This document shows, piece by piece, positions 13,238 through 21,400 of a DNA stretch of 22,070 bases. The DNA comes from Chloroflexota bacterium. GTDB taxonomy: Bacteria; Chloroflexota; Anaerolineae; Aggregatilineales; UBA2796. A program made the position numbers and the translations under genes. The stretch lies in the NCBI GenBank assembly GCA_003695215.1, contig RFIM01000272.1, forward strand, positions 1-22,070, read 5' to 3'. A model generated the notes under the pieces. That model made no database searches. It saw nothing but the letters and a program-made list of their open reading frames with translations, and was not told where the DNA came from. Each line of letters opens with the position of its first letter. Position 1 is the first letter of the stretch.

Positions 13238-15403
13238 ATGCTGAAGCGGAGTTCTCTGCGCCAAATCTGGGCGCGCATCGCTCGAGCGCTGATCGAACCG
13301 CTGCGTAGCCTGCCAGCCATGCAAGAACACCAAGCACGCCTGGGCGCCTTCACTTGGCTGACGCTGCTTGCGTTCCTGGTTCCCTTCAGCATGGCAATGG
13401 CTCAGTTTGTGGCTGTGGAGAGCCGCACGCTGTCGATTGGCCTGGCGAGCATCGCCTTGGCATACGCGCTCAGTCGGCTCGGCCATGCACAAACGGGCGC
13501 TATGATAATGATCGCAGTGACCATGCTCAATTTGGGCATGATGGCGGCACCTGAGGGCATTTTGGTCAACGCCGCGCCGCTCTATTACCTGATTGTGCCA
13601 ATTGCCATTGCCGTGCTCTTCCTAAACTTGCCGCTCACGCTCGGCGTAGCCTGCATTGCCTTGCTGGAAGTTGGCTTGATCTACCGCAGCGCCAACGTCT
13701 CTGCAGTCGTTTTCTTCACTGAGTCGCCTTTCTCTTTCCTGGTCACTGTGACCTTCATCTTAGTAGCCATTTGGCTAAACCGCAAGCTCTTGACACAAAT
13801 GCGCTATCGGGCACTTGAGGCGAACGTGCAACGCCTGCGCGATCTGATCGAGAATTTGCCTGTCATGGTGGATATTCTAGACGAGAACAACACGATCCAG
13901 CTCTGGAATAAAGAATGCGAGCGCGTGACAGGCTACAGCGCTGCAAAAATTATTGGCGATCCGAGCGCCTTCGAGCGTTTGTATCCCGATCAAGCCTATC
14001 GCGAGGCAATGCGCCGCCACTTTGAAACCGATTCGAGCTATCGCGGCGCAGTCTATCGCCTGACGCGCAAAGACGGCACGACGCGCCTGATCGCCTGGTC
14101 AGTAGTGAATTATCGCGTGCCCGAGCTAGCCTGGCAGAGCTTGAGCGTCGGTGTGGACGTGACCGAACAGTATCAGCGGGAACGCGAACTGAGCGCTATT
14201 GCTACTATCGCCACTGCCTTGCGCGCCGCTAACAGCTATGCTGAGATGCTGCCGATCATCCTGGATCAAACCTATGTGCTGATGCAAGGTAAAGGCGCAT
14301 CGCTGGCTACGCTAGAGCCAAACGCTGAAGGCGAGAGAATTGTAGTGAAAGCCGCGCGCGGCGCTTGGGACTATCATGTGCAGGAGCAGCTGGATAGTCA
14401 GCATGGCTTGTACGCCCATGTGATCAAGACGCGCCGTCCGTACGTCACTGCGGATGCCTATCACAGTCCTGTCATAGCGCGCCCTGAGCGGCTGAGCGGC
14501 TTATCGGCAGTGGCAGCGGCGCCGCTGATCGCCCAGAATCGCGTCTTTGGCGTGGTCGGCGTCGCTAGGCACATGGCTTTCAGCGAAGATGACGTGCGCG
14601 TGCTGACGGCCATTTGTGATATCGCAGCGAACGCGCTGCAACGCGCTGAGGCCTTTGAAAAGCTCGAAGCGCGCGTTCGGGAGCGCACAGCACAGCTTGA
14701 AGCTGCTTACGCACGCTTGGCTGCGCTCGATCAGCTCAAGACCAAGCTGATCGCCGATCTGGCACACGCGCTGCGCACGCCGCTCTCGACGCTTCGTGTG
14801 CAAATGCACTTGATTGAGAGCGACCTGGCTCATCCAAGCGTGCCTGAGCGCTTGCAAGGCATGAAAGCACAAATTGATCGGCTCAACAAGCTGATCGAAG
14901 GCGCTCTGGATGTGCTGCGATTGGAAGTGCAGCGCAACTCAGTGTTAATGCAGCCGCAATCCATGACGATCCTGCTCCAGCAACTTTGCAGCCGTGTGCG
15001 CATGCAGCTTTCAGAGCAGCAGCACTTCGAAGCCTACATCGCGCCAAACTTGCCCAAAGTGAACGGCGATTCAGCTTTGCTGGCACGCGCCTTAGAGAAC
15101 GTGCTGGACAACGCGCTCAAGTACACATCCAGCGGCACGATCGCGCTCTGCGCCGAGCAGCACGGCTCACAAATTGTGATCTCAATCAGCGATACAGGCA
15201 TGGGCATTCCGCCTGACGACCTGCCCTACGTTTTCGAGCGCTTCTATCGCGGTAGAGCGGTCGGTCAATCCAACATCGCGGGCATCGGCTTGGGCTTGAC
15301 CATTGCCAAGACGATCATCGAGCTGCATGGCGGCACGCTCTACCTGCAGAGCACGCCGCAAGTTGGCACACAAGTGCGCTTGTACTTACCTGCGATCAAC
15401 TAG
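13238..15403 (+). CDS. Membrane PAS-GAF sensor histidine kinase with atypical H-box
   Basis: A 721-residue histidine kinase. Residues 37-182 hold about five or six hydrophobic helices, followed by a PAS domain (about 197-312: LRDLIENLPVMVDILDENNT, WNKECERVTGYS) and a GAF domain (about 325-465). A short coiled coil (470-500) leads to the DHp helix with DLAHALRTPLSTL. His510 is the likely phospho-acceptor, but the usual Glu/Asp after it is Ala. The ATP-binding domain is complete: N-box ALENVLDNALKYT (618-630), G1 SDTGMGIP (651-658), F-box VFERFYRG, and G2 GIGLGLTIAK. No response regulator is adjacent, so it is an orphan. The ATG has no visible ribosome binding site, and no upstream start exists in this frame before a stop at 13139. 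It overlaps the convergent hydrolase gene by 8 bases. Confidence 0.93.
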   Translation: MLKRSSLRQIWARIARALIEPLRSLPAMQEHQARLGAFTWLTLLAFLVPFSMAMAQFVAVESRTLSIGLASIALAYALSRLGHAQTGAMIMIAVTMLNLGMMAAPEGILVNAAPLYYLIVPIAIAVLFLNLPLTLGVACIALLEVGLIYRSANVSAVVFFTESPFSFLVTVTFILVAIWLNRKLLTQMRYRALEANVQRLRDLIENLPVMVDILDENNTIQLWNKECERVTGYSAAKIIGDPSAFERLYPDQAYREAMRRHFETDSSYRGAVYRLTRKDGTTRLIAWSVVNYRVPELAWQSLSVGVDVTEQYQRERELSAIATIATALRAANSYAEMLPIILDQTYVLMQGKGASLATLEPNAEGERIVVKAARGAWDYHVQEQLDSQHGLYAHVIKTRRPYVTADAYHSPVIARPERLSGLSAVAAAPLIAQNRVFGVVGVARHMAFSEDDVRVLTAICDIAANALQRAEAFEKLEARVRERTAQLEAAYARLAALDQLKTKLIADLAHALRTPLSTLRVQMHLIESDLAHPSVPERLQGMKAQIDRLNKLIEGALDVLRLEVQRNSVLMQPQSMTILLQQLCSRVRMQLSEQQHFEAYIAPNLPKVNGDSALLARALENVLDNALKYTSSGTIALCAEQHGSQIVISISDTGMGIPPDDLPYVFERFYRGRAVGQSNIAGIGLGLTIAKTIIELHGGTLYLQSTPQVGTQVRLYLPAIN

Positions 15404-16181
15404 CGCGTTCCAGGTGAGCGCGCAGCAAGGCCACAAAAGCATCAGGCACTTCGACATTCGGCGAGTGCGTTGCGCCTTCGATGACTTCATAGCGCGCGTG
15501 CGGAATGCCCTGTGCCGACGCCAGGACGACCGACTCCGGAATGACGCTATCATGCACGCCACGGGCCACAGTCGTCGGAATGCCATCTAGCTCGCGCAGC
15601 CGCGAGGCAACTGCCCACTGCTTCAAAGCGATAGGCGTGCGGTAGCTAGCGGCGTCTTGTTGGCGCAGGCCGGCGCTCTCAAGCACTTCCCAGCCCGCCT
15701 CAGGATGATTCGCCGCCGTCATGCGCAGCGCCGCCTTCAAGATCGCCTTGTTCTCGACCATCATGCGGATGCGGTTTGGATCGGCGACTTCGGCGGGCAT
15801 ATCGCCAGCGACCCAGCCAGGCACCAACAGGAACAAGCTGCGCACCTCAGGCTTGTAATCAAGCGCATACTGAATAGCCACTAGCGCGCCCAACGAATGC
15901 CCGACCAGATGCACCTTGCCGAGCTGGAGCGCTTCCACCAAGCCACGAATATCTTGGGCGAGCGTCTCAATAGTCCAATCATCAGCTGGGCCTTCGGTCT
16001 GGCCACGGCCGCGCAGATCGGGCGCGATCAGGCGATAGGGCGAGCCGCTGAGCCGATCGAGCGTATATTGCCACCAGGCACTGCTGGAGACGTTGCCGTG
16101 GATGAGCAGCACAGGCGCGCCACCAGGATCGCCATGCTCAAGGTAGTGCATGTTCAGGTCACGGACTGCTTGGAAAGGCAT
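15396..16181 (-). CDS. Alpha/beta hydrolase
   Basis: A 261-residue alpha/beta-hydrolase-fold enzyme without a signal peptide. The oxyanion-hole motif is LLIHGN (25-30). The nucleophile elbow is GHSLG with Ser96, the acid is probably Asp211 (GVHDSVIP) and the base His239 (GATHSPNVE). The APDLRGRGQTEGP loop is typical of haloperoxidase, esterase and MhpC-like members. The substrate cannot be assigned. The start has a strong AGGAG six bases upstream and its own promoter. The 3' end overlaps the histidine-kinase stop tail-to-tail (15396-15403). Confidence 0.9.
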   Translation of the reverse strand: MPFQAVRDLNMHYLEHGDPGGAPVLLIHGNVSSSAWWQYTLDRLSGSPYRLIAPDLRGRGQTEGPADDWTIETLAQDIRGLVEALQLGKVHLVGHSLGALVAIQYALDYKPEVRSLFLLVPGWVAGDMPAEVADPNRIRMMVENKAILKAALRMTAANHPEAGWEVLESAGLRQQDAASYRTPIALKQWAVASRLRELDGIPTTVARGVHDSVIPESVVLASAQGIPHARYEVIEGATHSPNVEVPDAFVALLRAHLERAS

Positions 16182-16220
16182 TTTTGGCTCCTAATTTTGA
16201 AAAATCAAACGTCCATTTCA

Positions 16221-16249
16221 ATTCTAGATCGGCGCGCTTTGGGAATCAA
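16221..16249 (-). promoter_or_regulatory. Sigma70-type promoter of the alpha/beta hydrolase gene
   Basis: On the minus strand TTGATT (16249-16244) and TAGAAT (16226-16221) are exactly 17 bases apart. The start codon is at 16181, giving a leader of about 33 bases. Confidence 0.7.
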
Positions 16250-16276
16250 ATGGTGCGTTACGCGGCATTTTGCCGT

Positions 16277-16305
16277 TTGACAGACGCATTTCTAACGGAT
16301 ATACT
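16277..16305 (+). promoter_or_regulatory. Strong sigma70-type promoter of the S1 protein gene
   Basis: A perfect TTGACA (16277-16282) and TATACT (16300-16305) are 17 bases apart, the best promoter in the window. It is back-to-back with the hydrolase promoter, the two -35 boxes being 27 bases apart. Confidence 0.8.
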
Positions 16306-16311
16306 GAGGCT

Positions 16312-16484
16312 GATTCGGACTAAGACGCGCTCACCTGAACTTTTAGCTAAGCTCAGCACAACGATTGCACGCGCTTGGCGTTATTTAGTCAGTGAAGTCT
16401 GCGCGCCGCTTCCTCATGCGCGGCCGCAGGCTGTGTGAGTGTGCCTCACGCGAATCAAAACTACCCTCAGGGGGTCGGAGAAAG
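16312..16484 (+). promoter_or_regulatory. Long 5' leader of the S1 protein mRNA
   Basis: About 172 untranslated bases separate the predicted transcription start from the S1 start. Short inverted repeats are visible, such as GTGAG/CTCAC (about 16438-16452) and CCCT/AGGG just before the ribosome binding site. A long leader is consistent with autoregulation by S1, known for rpsA in E. coli, but no homologous element is recognised here. Confidence 0.4.
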
Positions 16485-17711
16485 ATGGAATCATCAGTTA
16501 TCGGCGTGAGTCCAGAGATGGACTTCGGTGCCTTGCTGGAGGCATCCTTCAACAGCATGGAGCAGCCTGAGCGCGGCGACTTGCTGATGGGGACAATCCT
16601 AGCGATTGATGAGCAAGGCATTATTGTAGATGTCAGGATGAAGCGCGACGCTGTTGTGCCGCGCGCTGACCTGGAGCGGCTCGAAGGCGTGACCTTCGCT
16701 GTCGGGCAGGAAGTGCCGCTCATCGTGATCAACCCTGAAGACCAAGATGGCAACCTTGTGGTCTCGATCTCGCAGGCGCGCCAAAGCGAAGATTGGCTAC
16801 GCGCCGAAGAGCTGATGCAAAGCGGCGAGGTGTTTGAAGCTATCGTGGCCGATGCCAATCGTGGCGGCATCATTGTGCCCTTTGGCAATTTGCGCGGCTT
16901 CATCCCTGCCAGCCATGTGGCGGACTTGCCGCGCGGGCTCAGCGAGGACGAACGTAAAGATTTCTTGATGACTCTGGTCGGCAAGAAGATTTATACCAAA
17001 GTCATTGAGGTCAATCGGAAGCGCCGCCGCCTAGTGCTGAGCCAGCGCGACGCGCAGCGCGGGCAACGCGATCAGACCAAGGAGTCGCTTCTGGAGAACT
17101 TGCAGGAAGGCGAGGTGCGGCGCGGCGTGGTCAGTGGCTTGCGCGATTTCGGCGCCTTTGTGGATTTAGGCGGCGCTGACGGCTTGATCCACATCAGCGA
17201 GCTGGCCTGGCATCGCGTCAAACATCCGCGCGAGCTGCTCTCAGTCGGCCAAGAGCTGGACGTCTACATCCTGCGGTTGGACCAGGAGAGCAAACGCATC
17301 GGTCTCTCGCTCAAGCGGCTGCAGCCCAATCCGTGGTCGTTGGTGGATGAGATGTATCATGTCGGTCAGTTAGTGGAAGGCACGATCAGCCGTGTGGCGC
17401 AGTTTGGCGCTTTCATCAGCCTGGAGCCAGGCATTGAGGCGCTGCTGCACACCAACCAGATGGGCGATCCGCCGCCCGATGATCCGACGCAGGTGCTGCG
17501 CGAAGGCGATAAGCTGCTCATGCGCATCATCAGCATCGAAAGCCATCGTCAGCGGCTCGGCTTGAGCCTAAAAGACGTGACCGATGAGGAGCGCGCGCGT
17601 TGGACGGCTGAACACGGCACTGTTTTGGCTTTCATCCCAGCTGGCACTGGCAAAAACGCCGCTGCTACGGTAGACTCTGCGCAGGATCAAAACGTTGAGG
17701 TGGCAGGCTAA
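16485..17711 (+). CDS. rpsA: 30S ribosomal protein S1-like protein, four S1 domains
   Basis: A 408-residue protein built of four S1/OB-fold RNA-binding repeats: about 30-98, 112-188, 208-277 and 292-363. Repeats three and four are the most canonical (GVVSGLRDFGAFVDLGG then GLIHISEL; GTISRVAQFGAFISLEPG). Four repeats are typical of S1 outside Proteobacteria, which have six. It should bind mRNA near the ribosome and help initiation. The start at 16485 has GGAG four bases upstream; the frame extends to 16392, but that segment (rich in Arg and Cys) does not look like S1. The C-terminal 40 residues are low-complexity Ala/Thr. It stands at the head of a translation group with bS21 and IF-1. Confidence 0.92.
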   Translation: MESSVIGVSPEMDFGALLEASFNSMEQPERGDLLMGTILAIDEQGIIVDVRMKRDAVVPRADLERLEGVTFAVGQEVPLIVINPEDQDGNLVVSISQARQSEDWLRAEELMQSGEVFEAIVADANRGGIIVPFGNLRGFIPASHVADLPRGLSEDERKDFLMTLVGKKIYTKVIEVNRKRRRLVLSQRDAQRGQRDQTKESLLENLQEGEVRRGVVSGLRDFGAFVDLGGADGLIHISELAWHRVKHPRELLSVGQELDVYILRLDQESKRIGLSLKRLQPNPWSLVDEMYHVGQLVEGTISRVAQFGAFISLEPGIEALLHTNQMGDPPPDDPTQVLREGDKLLMRIISIESHRQRLGLSLKDVTDEERARWTAEHGTVLAFIPAGTGKNAAATVDSAQDQNVEVAG

Positions 17712-17766
17712 GTTTGCAGCGTCCTTCGGCAGGCGTACTTGAGCATATTCTATAGCGCGTACGCAC

Positions 17767-17803
17767 AAGGCAGGGCAGGCAAAGGGCTTGCCCTTGCTGC
17801 GTT
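17767..17803 (+). terminator. Possible weak terminator or stem-loop after the S1 gene
   Basis: AAGGG and CCCTT (17782-17786, 17791-17795) form a core hairpin. Flanking GCAG/CTGC blocks could extend it with bulges. Only GTTTAGG follows, so termination would be inefficient and read-through into the bS21 gene is plausible. Confidence 0.3.
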
Positions 17804-17840
17804 TAGGCTAGCTACACGGCGCCATATTGAAATTGAGCAG

Positions 17841-17851
17841 AAAGGAGGTGA
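17841..17851 (+). promoter_or_regulatory. Extended Shine-Dalgarno sequence of the bS21 gene
   Basis: AAAGGAGGTGA is an 11-base perfect complement of the conserved 3' end of bacterial 16S rRNA. The GGAGG core is nine bases before the ATG. It is far stronger than any other ribosome binding site in the window. Confidence 0.8.
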
Positions 17852-17857
17852 AAAGGC

Positions 17858-18058
17858 ATGACATCTGTGACGCTGCGTCCAAACGAGACGCAAGATCAAT
17901 TGCTGCGGCGCTTCCGCAAGCAAGTGGCCAAGAGCGGCATTCTCAGCGTTGTCCGCCGCAAACGCTGGCATGTTTCCAAGAGCGAACTGCGCCGCATTGC
18001 CAAGAAGAAGGCTATTCGCCGCGCTCGCCGCAAACAACAACGCAACTCAGGCGGTTGA
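17858..18058 (+). CDS. rpsU: 30S ribosomal protein bS21
   Basis: A 66-residue, very basic protein with the bS21 pattern: TLRPNETQDQLLRRFRKQV, SGILSVVRRKRWHVSKSE, then an Arg/Lys-rich helix ending in QRNSGG. bS21 sits on the 30S platform beside the anti-Shine-Dalgarno end of 16S rRNA and helps initiation. The ATG is set by the extended Shine-Dalgarno at 17841. It lies 146 bases after the S1 gene and 80 bases before infA, with a stem-loop in the second gap. Confidence 0.93.
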   Translation: MTSVTLRPNETQDQLLRRFRKQVAKSGILSVVRRKRWHVSKSELRRIAKKKAIRRARRKQQRNSGG

Positions 18059-18074
18059 TCGCCGCCTTAGGCAT

Positions 18075-18107
18075 GGCTCTCATTCAAGCGCTGCTTGGAT
18101 GAGAGCC
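18075..18107 (+). other. Strong stem-loop between rpsU and infA
   Basis: GGCTCTCAT (18075-18083) pairs with ATGAGAGCC (18099-18107). One T-G pair and CAAGC/GCTTG continue the stem to a 3-base loop, making about 15 bp. No T run follows, so it is not a typical terminator. It could be an RNase processing site or a partial block that sets the ratio of the two genes. Confidence 0.6.
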
Positions 18108-18138
18108 GCTCGTCAGCAATCTCACAGAAAGGACGGCT

Positions 18139-18393
18139 ATGCCGAAAGACTCAGAATCGAAGATTGAAGTAGAAGGCAAAGTGATCGAGACGCTGCCAAA
18201 CGCGACCTTTCGCGTCTTGCTCGATAATGGCCATGAAGTCATGGCGTATCTCTCGGGCAAGATGCGCAAGCATTTCATTCGCATCCTGCTCGGCGACCGT
18301 GTGCGCGTAGAGTTGAGCGAGTACGATCTCAAGCGCGGGCGGATCACCTATCGCTATGTGCGCCGCGGCGGCGAAGAAGGCGAGAGCCTCTGA
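18139..18393 (+). CDS. infA: Translation initiation factor IF-1
   Basis: An 84-residue OB-fold protein, slightly longer than the usual 72 because of short N- and C-terminal tails. The family core is clear: IEVEGKVIETLPNATFRVLL, then HEVMAYLSGKMRKHFIRILLGDRVRVELS and YDLKRGRITYRY. IF-1 binds the 30S A site with IF-2 and IF-3 during initiation. AAAGGA lies five bases before the ATG. In many bacteria infA is in the ribosomal spc region; here it follows rpsU instead. Confidence 0.96.
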   Translation: MPKDSESKIEVEGKVIETLPNATFRVLLDNGHEVMAYLSGKMRKHFIRILLGDRVRVELSEYDLKRGRITYRYVRRGGEEGESL

Positions 18394-18425
18394 GCGTGGC
18401 GTGGCGCTGAAGTGAGGCATTCTGC

Positions 18426-21400
18426 GTGCTTGGACATCTATCGCTGACTTGGGCAGGCCGCCTTGCCTTGCGCCGTTTGAGCGCGCAATGGCGCTCACTG
18501 CTGACGGTGATCGTCGGCACTTTGCTCAGCGCCGCTGTTGGCGCGCTCATCCCACTCTACCTGAGCGCCGTGGCGCAAGTCAGCATGGTCGAGCGCTTCA
18601 ACCAACTGCCGCTCGAAGACGTCCATGCCTTTGCTGGCCTTGCCATTGTGCCGAATCAGCGCCTGCCCGAGCCGCTCTCAGCCGCAATTGAGCGCTATGA
18701 CGCTCAGCTGCGGGCACTGGCTGCGCAGCATTTCGATCCTTTCCCTGCTTGGCTGAACCGAATCGCTTTTTATGCCGAGACCAGCGCGCTCGCCATTAAT
18801 CCGCCGCCTGAGGTAGGCGAAACGCGCATCCCTGATCCGACGCTGCGCGTCTTCCTGGCCTATCACGCCGCTTGGACAGAGTCTCTCAGGCTTTTGGAAG
18901 GCAGGCTACCGAGCGATCTGAGCACTGATCCTGAAGCCGACTTGGAGATCGTGATTCCGTTTGAGGCGCAAAACGCGCACGCTTTCAAAGTCGGCGAGAC
19001 CTTGACGCTCGATCAGGGCGGCCCGCGCGGCGGCTGGGCGAGCAGCCGCAACATTCGGGCGCGCATTGTCGGCGTAGTGGCTCAACCTGAAGGCCTGACG
19101 CCTGTGCAGCGCGCTTACTTCATGAATCCATCGCCCTTGCGCTACGCTGAGACCCGCGGCGAGTATCGCGCTGAGTTCGTAGTGCTGACCACGCGCGCCG
19201 CGCTTTTACGGGCCGCTGCTGAGTTCGTGCCCGATACGCCTGTGCGCTTCGGCTGGCGTTTGCTCTTCGACCATGCGCGGCTGCCTTTTGCGCGCAGCCC
19301 AGAGGCACGCGCTGCGCTGCTGGAGTTCGACAATGCGCTCGTCGAGCAGTTCCGCCAAGCTGAAGATGGCATTTCGTTGCAATTGGTGCGCTCTACACGG
19401 CTGATCGACTGGCAAGTGCAAGGCGATCGGAACGTAGACAACGGCTTGCTGCTGGCTTATGAGCGGGCCATTCGCGGCCTAGAAGCGCCTTTCACACTGC
19501 TCTTGCTGCAAATCGGCGCGCTAGTCATCTTCTTCCTGCTCGTGACGGCAGCGCTAGTGCGGCGCGGCGAGCGGCGCGAAATCGCCATGCTGCAGAGCCG
19601 CGGCGCGGCGGATAGCGCGCTGCTGGTTCTGCGCGGAATCGAGGCATTTGTGCTCTGCCTGATCGCGGCCTTGTGCGCGCCGTTCCTAGCGCGGGAATTG
19701 CTGCTGCTGATCGCACCGTTCTTCGCCAACTATCCCGATCTGCCGCTGCTGCTGATGGCTGACGCTTTCGTCTTTTCAGCCTTAGCGGCCCTAGCGGCCT
19801 TTGTGGCGCTGATGGCGACCTTGCGTCCTGTGCTGCGCTTGCCCTTGGTTGCCTCAGGCGGCGCGGCACAACGCGGAGAGCGTCAGGCGTGGTGGCAACG
19901 CTATTACCTGGACGTACTTCTCGCCGTGCTGGGCATCGCGGCGCTGCTGCGTTTGATCAACCGCGAGACGCCGCTCTTCACTACGAGCGCAGGCAGCAGC
20001 GCCACTGATCCGTTCTTGCTGTTGGCGCCGGCGCTGCTCTTTTTAGGGCTTGGCAGCGTCCTGCTGCGCCTTTTCCCGATGATCGCAGCACTTGGCGCGC
20101 GCTTGTTGGCGCTCGGGCGCAGCGCTGTTGGCGCGCTCGGCGCGTGGCAGCTGGCTCGCGAGCCGATTCACTACGGGCGAATCACTTTCCTGCTCGCGCT
20201 CGCCATTGGAATCGGTTGGTTTGCCACCAGCTTCCGCGCCACAGTCGATCGCAGCCAGAACGATCAGGCACAGTATCGAGTCGGCACGGATGTGCGCTTC
20301 AACGAGCGCGATCTGCGCCTGAACGCAGGGCGCGCTCTGCCTGCGCGGGCCTACACCGCTGCGCCTGAAGTTGCAGCTGCTTCGGCGGCCTGGCGCTTGC
20401 GCGCCGTGAATTTTCAGCCTGATGCCTCACGAGCTGCGCTGAACGGGCAACTGCTGGCAGTGGACTCAGCGACTTTTGCTGAGAGCGTCTATTGGCGCAC
20501 CGATCTGGGCGTTTTGCGCTTGCCCAGCGCGCCCGACTCAGCCCAGGCTCTGCCACAAGTCGGCGCGGCCTTGCCGTTCGTGCCACAGACTTTGCGGCTT
20601 TGGGCGCGCTTTGATGTCTGGACAGGCTTCATGCATGTGCCCGATATCGATAGGCTGCTGCGGCGCACAATGCTCTACGTGCGGCTACAGGATTCAGTCG
20701 GAATCTGGCTGAACGCGCCATTCCGCGCTGTGGAGATCGAATATGCGCGCACGGGCAGCGCGCGTTCGGGCTACAGCGGCGGCGAGAGCTTCTACGCCAA
20801 CGGTTGGGCAGCCTTCGAAGCGGATGTGGCAGCGCTCAACTATGTGCCACAAGCACCTATGCGCTTGGTCTCATTCTACTGGCAGCATCGCGGCCGATCG
20901 AGCAATGGCGAGCGCTTTCTGCGGCTCTACCTGACCGAGCTGAGCGCAACAGACGCGGCAGGCGTGCGCCATGCCTTGCCTTTGCTAGGCGAAGGCGATT
21001 GGGAATTTGCCTACGATAGCGGCGCGCAGGTGCGCGGCGATGCCACAGTTGATTCGTTAGACGGGCGACGCGGACTCGGCATCATGTGGGATCAAACGGC
21101 TGAGACGTCGCGCATGGGCGTCCTGCTCAACTATCCTGCGCCTGCGCCGATTCCGATGTTGGTGAGCAGCAGCCTTGCCGAGCAGCTCGGCTTGCAGGCA
21201 GGGCAGCTTCTGACGTTGCGCAACGTTTTAGGCGTGAATGTGCCATTCCGTTTAGGCGAGGCGCCGTTGAAATACTATCCGACGCTCTACGATGCTTATC
21301 AGCGCGATGGCAAGTGGATACAGGATCGGCAATTCATGCCCTTCGCCGTGACCGAGCGCGATCTGCTGCTCTACGCGCTGAATCGGCGGCCGAGCGCGGC

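Noticed and set aside
16392..16484. N-terminal extension of the S1 protein from 16392
   Set aside because: The added residues are Arg/Cys-rich and unlike S1. GGAG sits correctly before the ATG at 16485.
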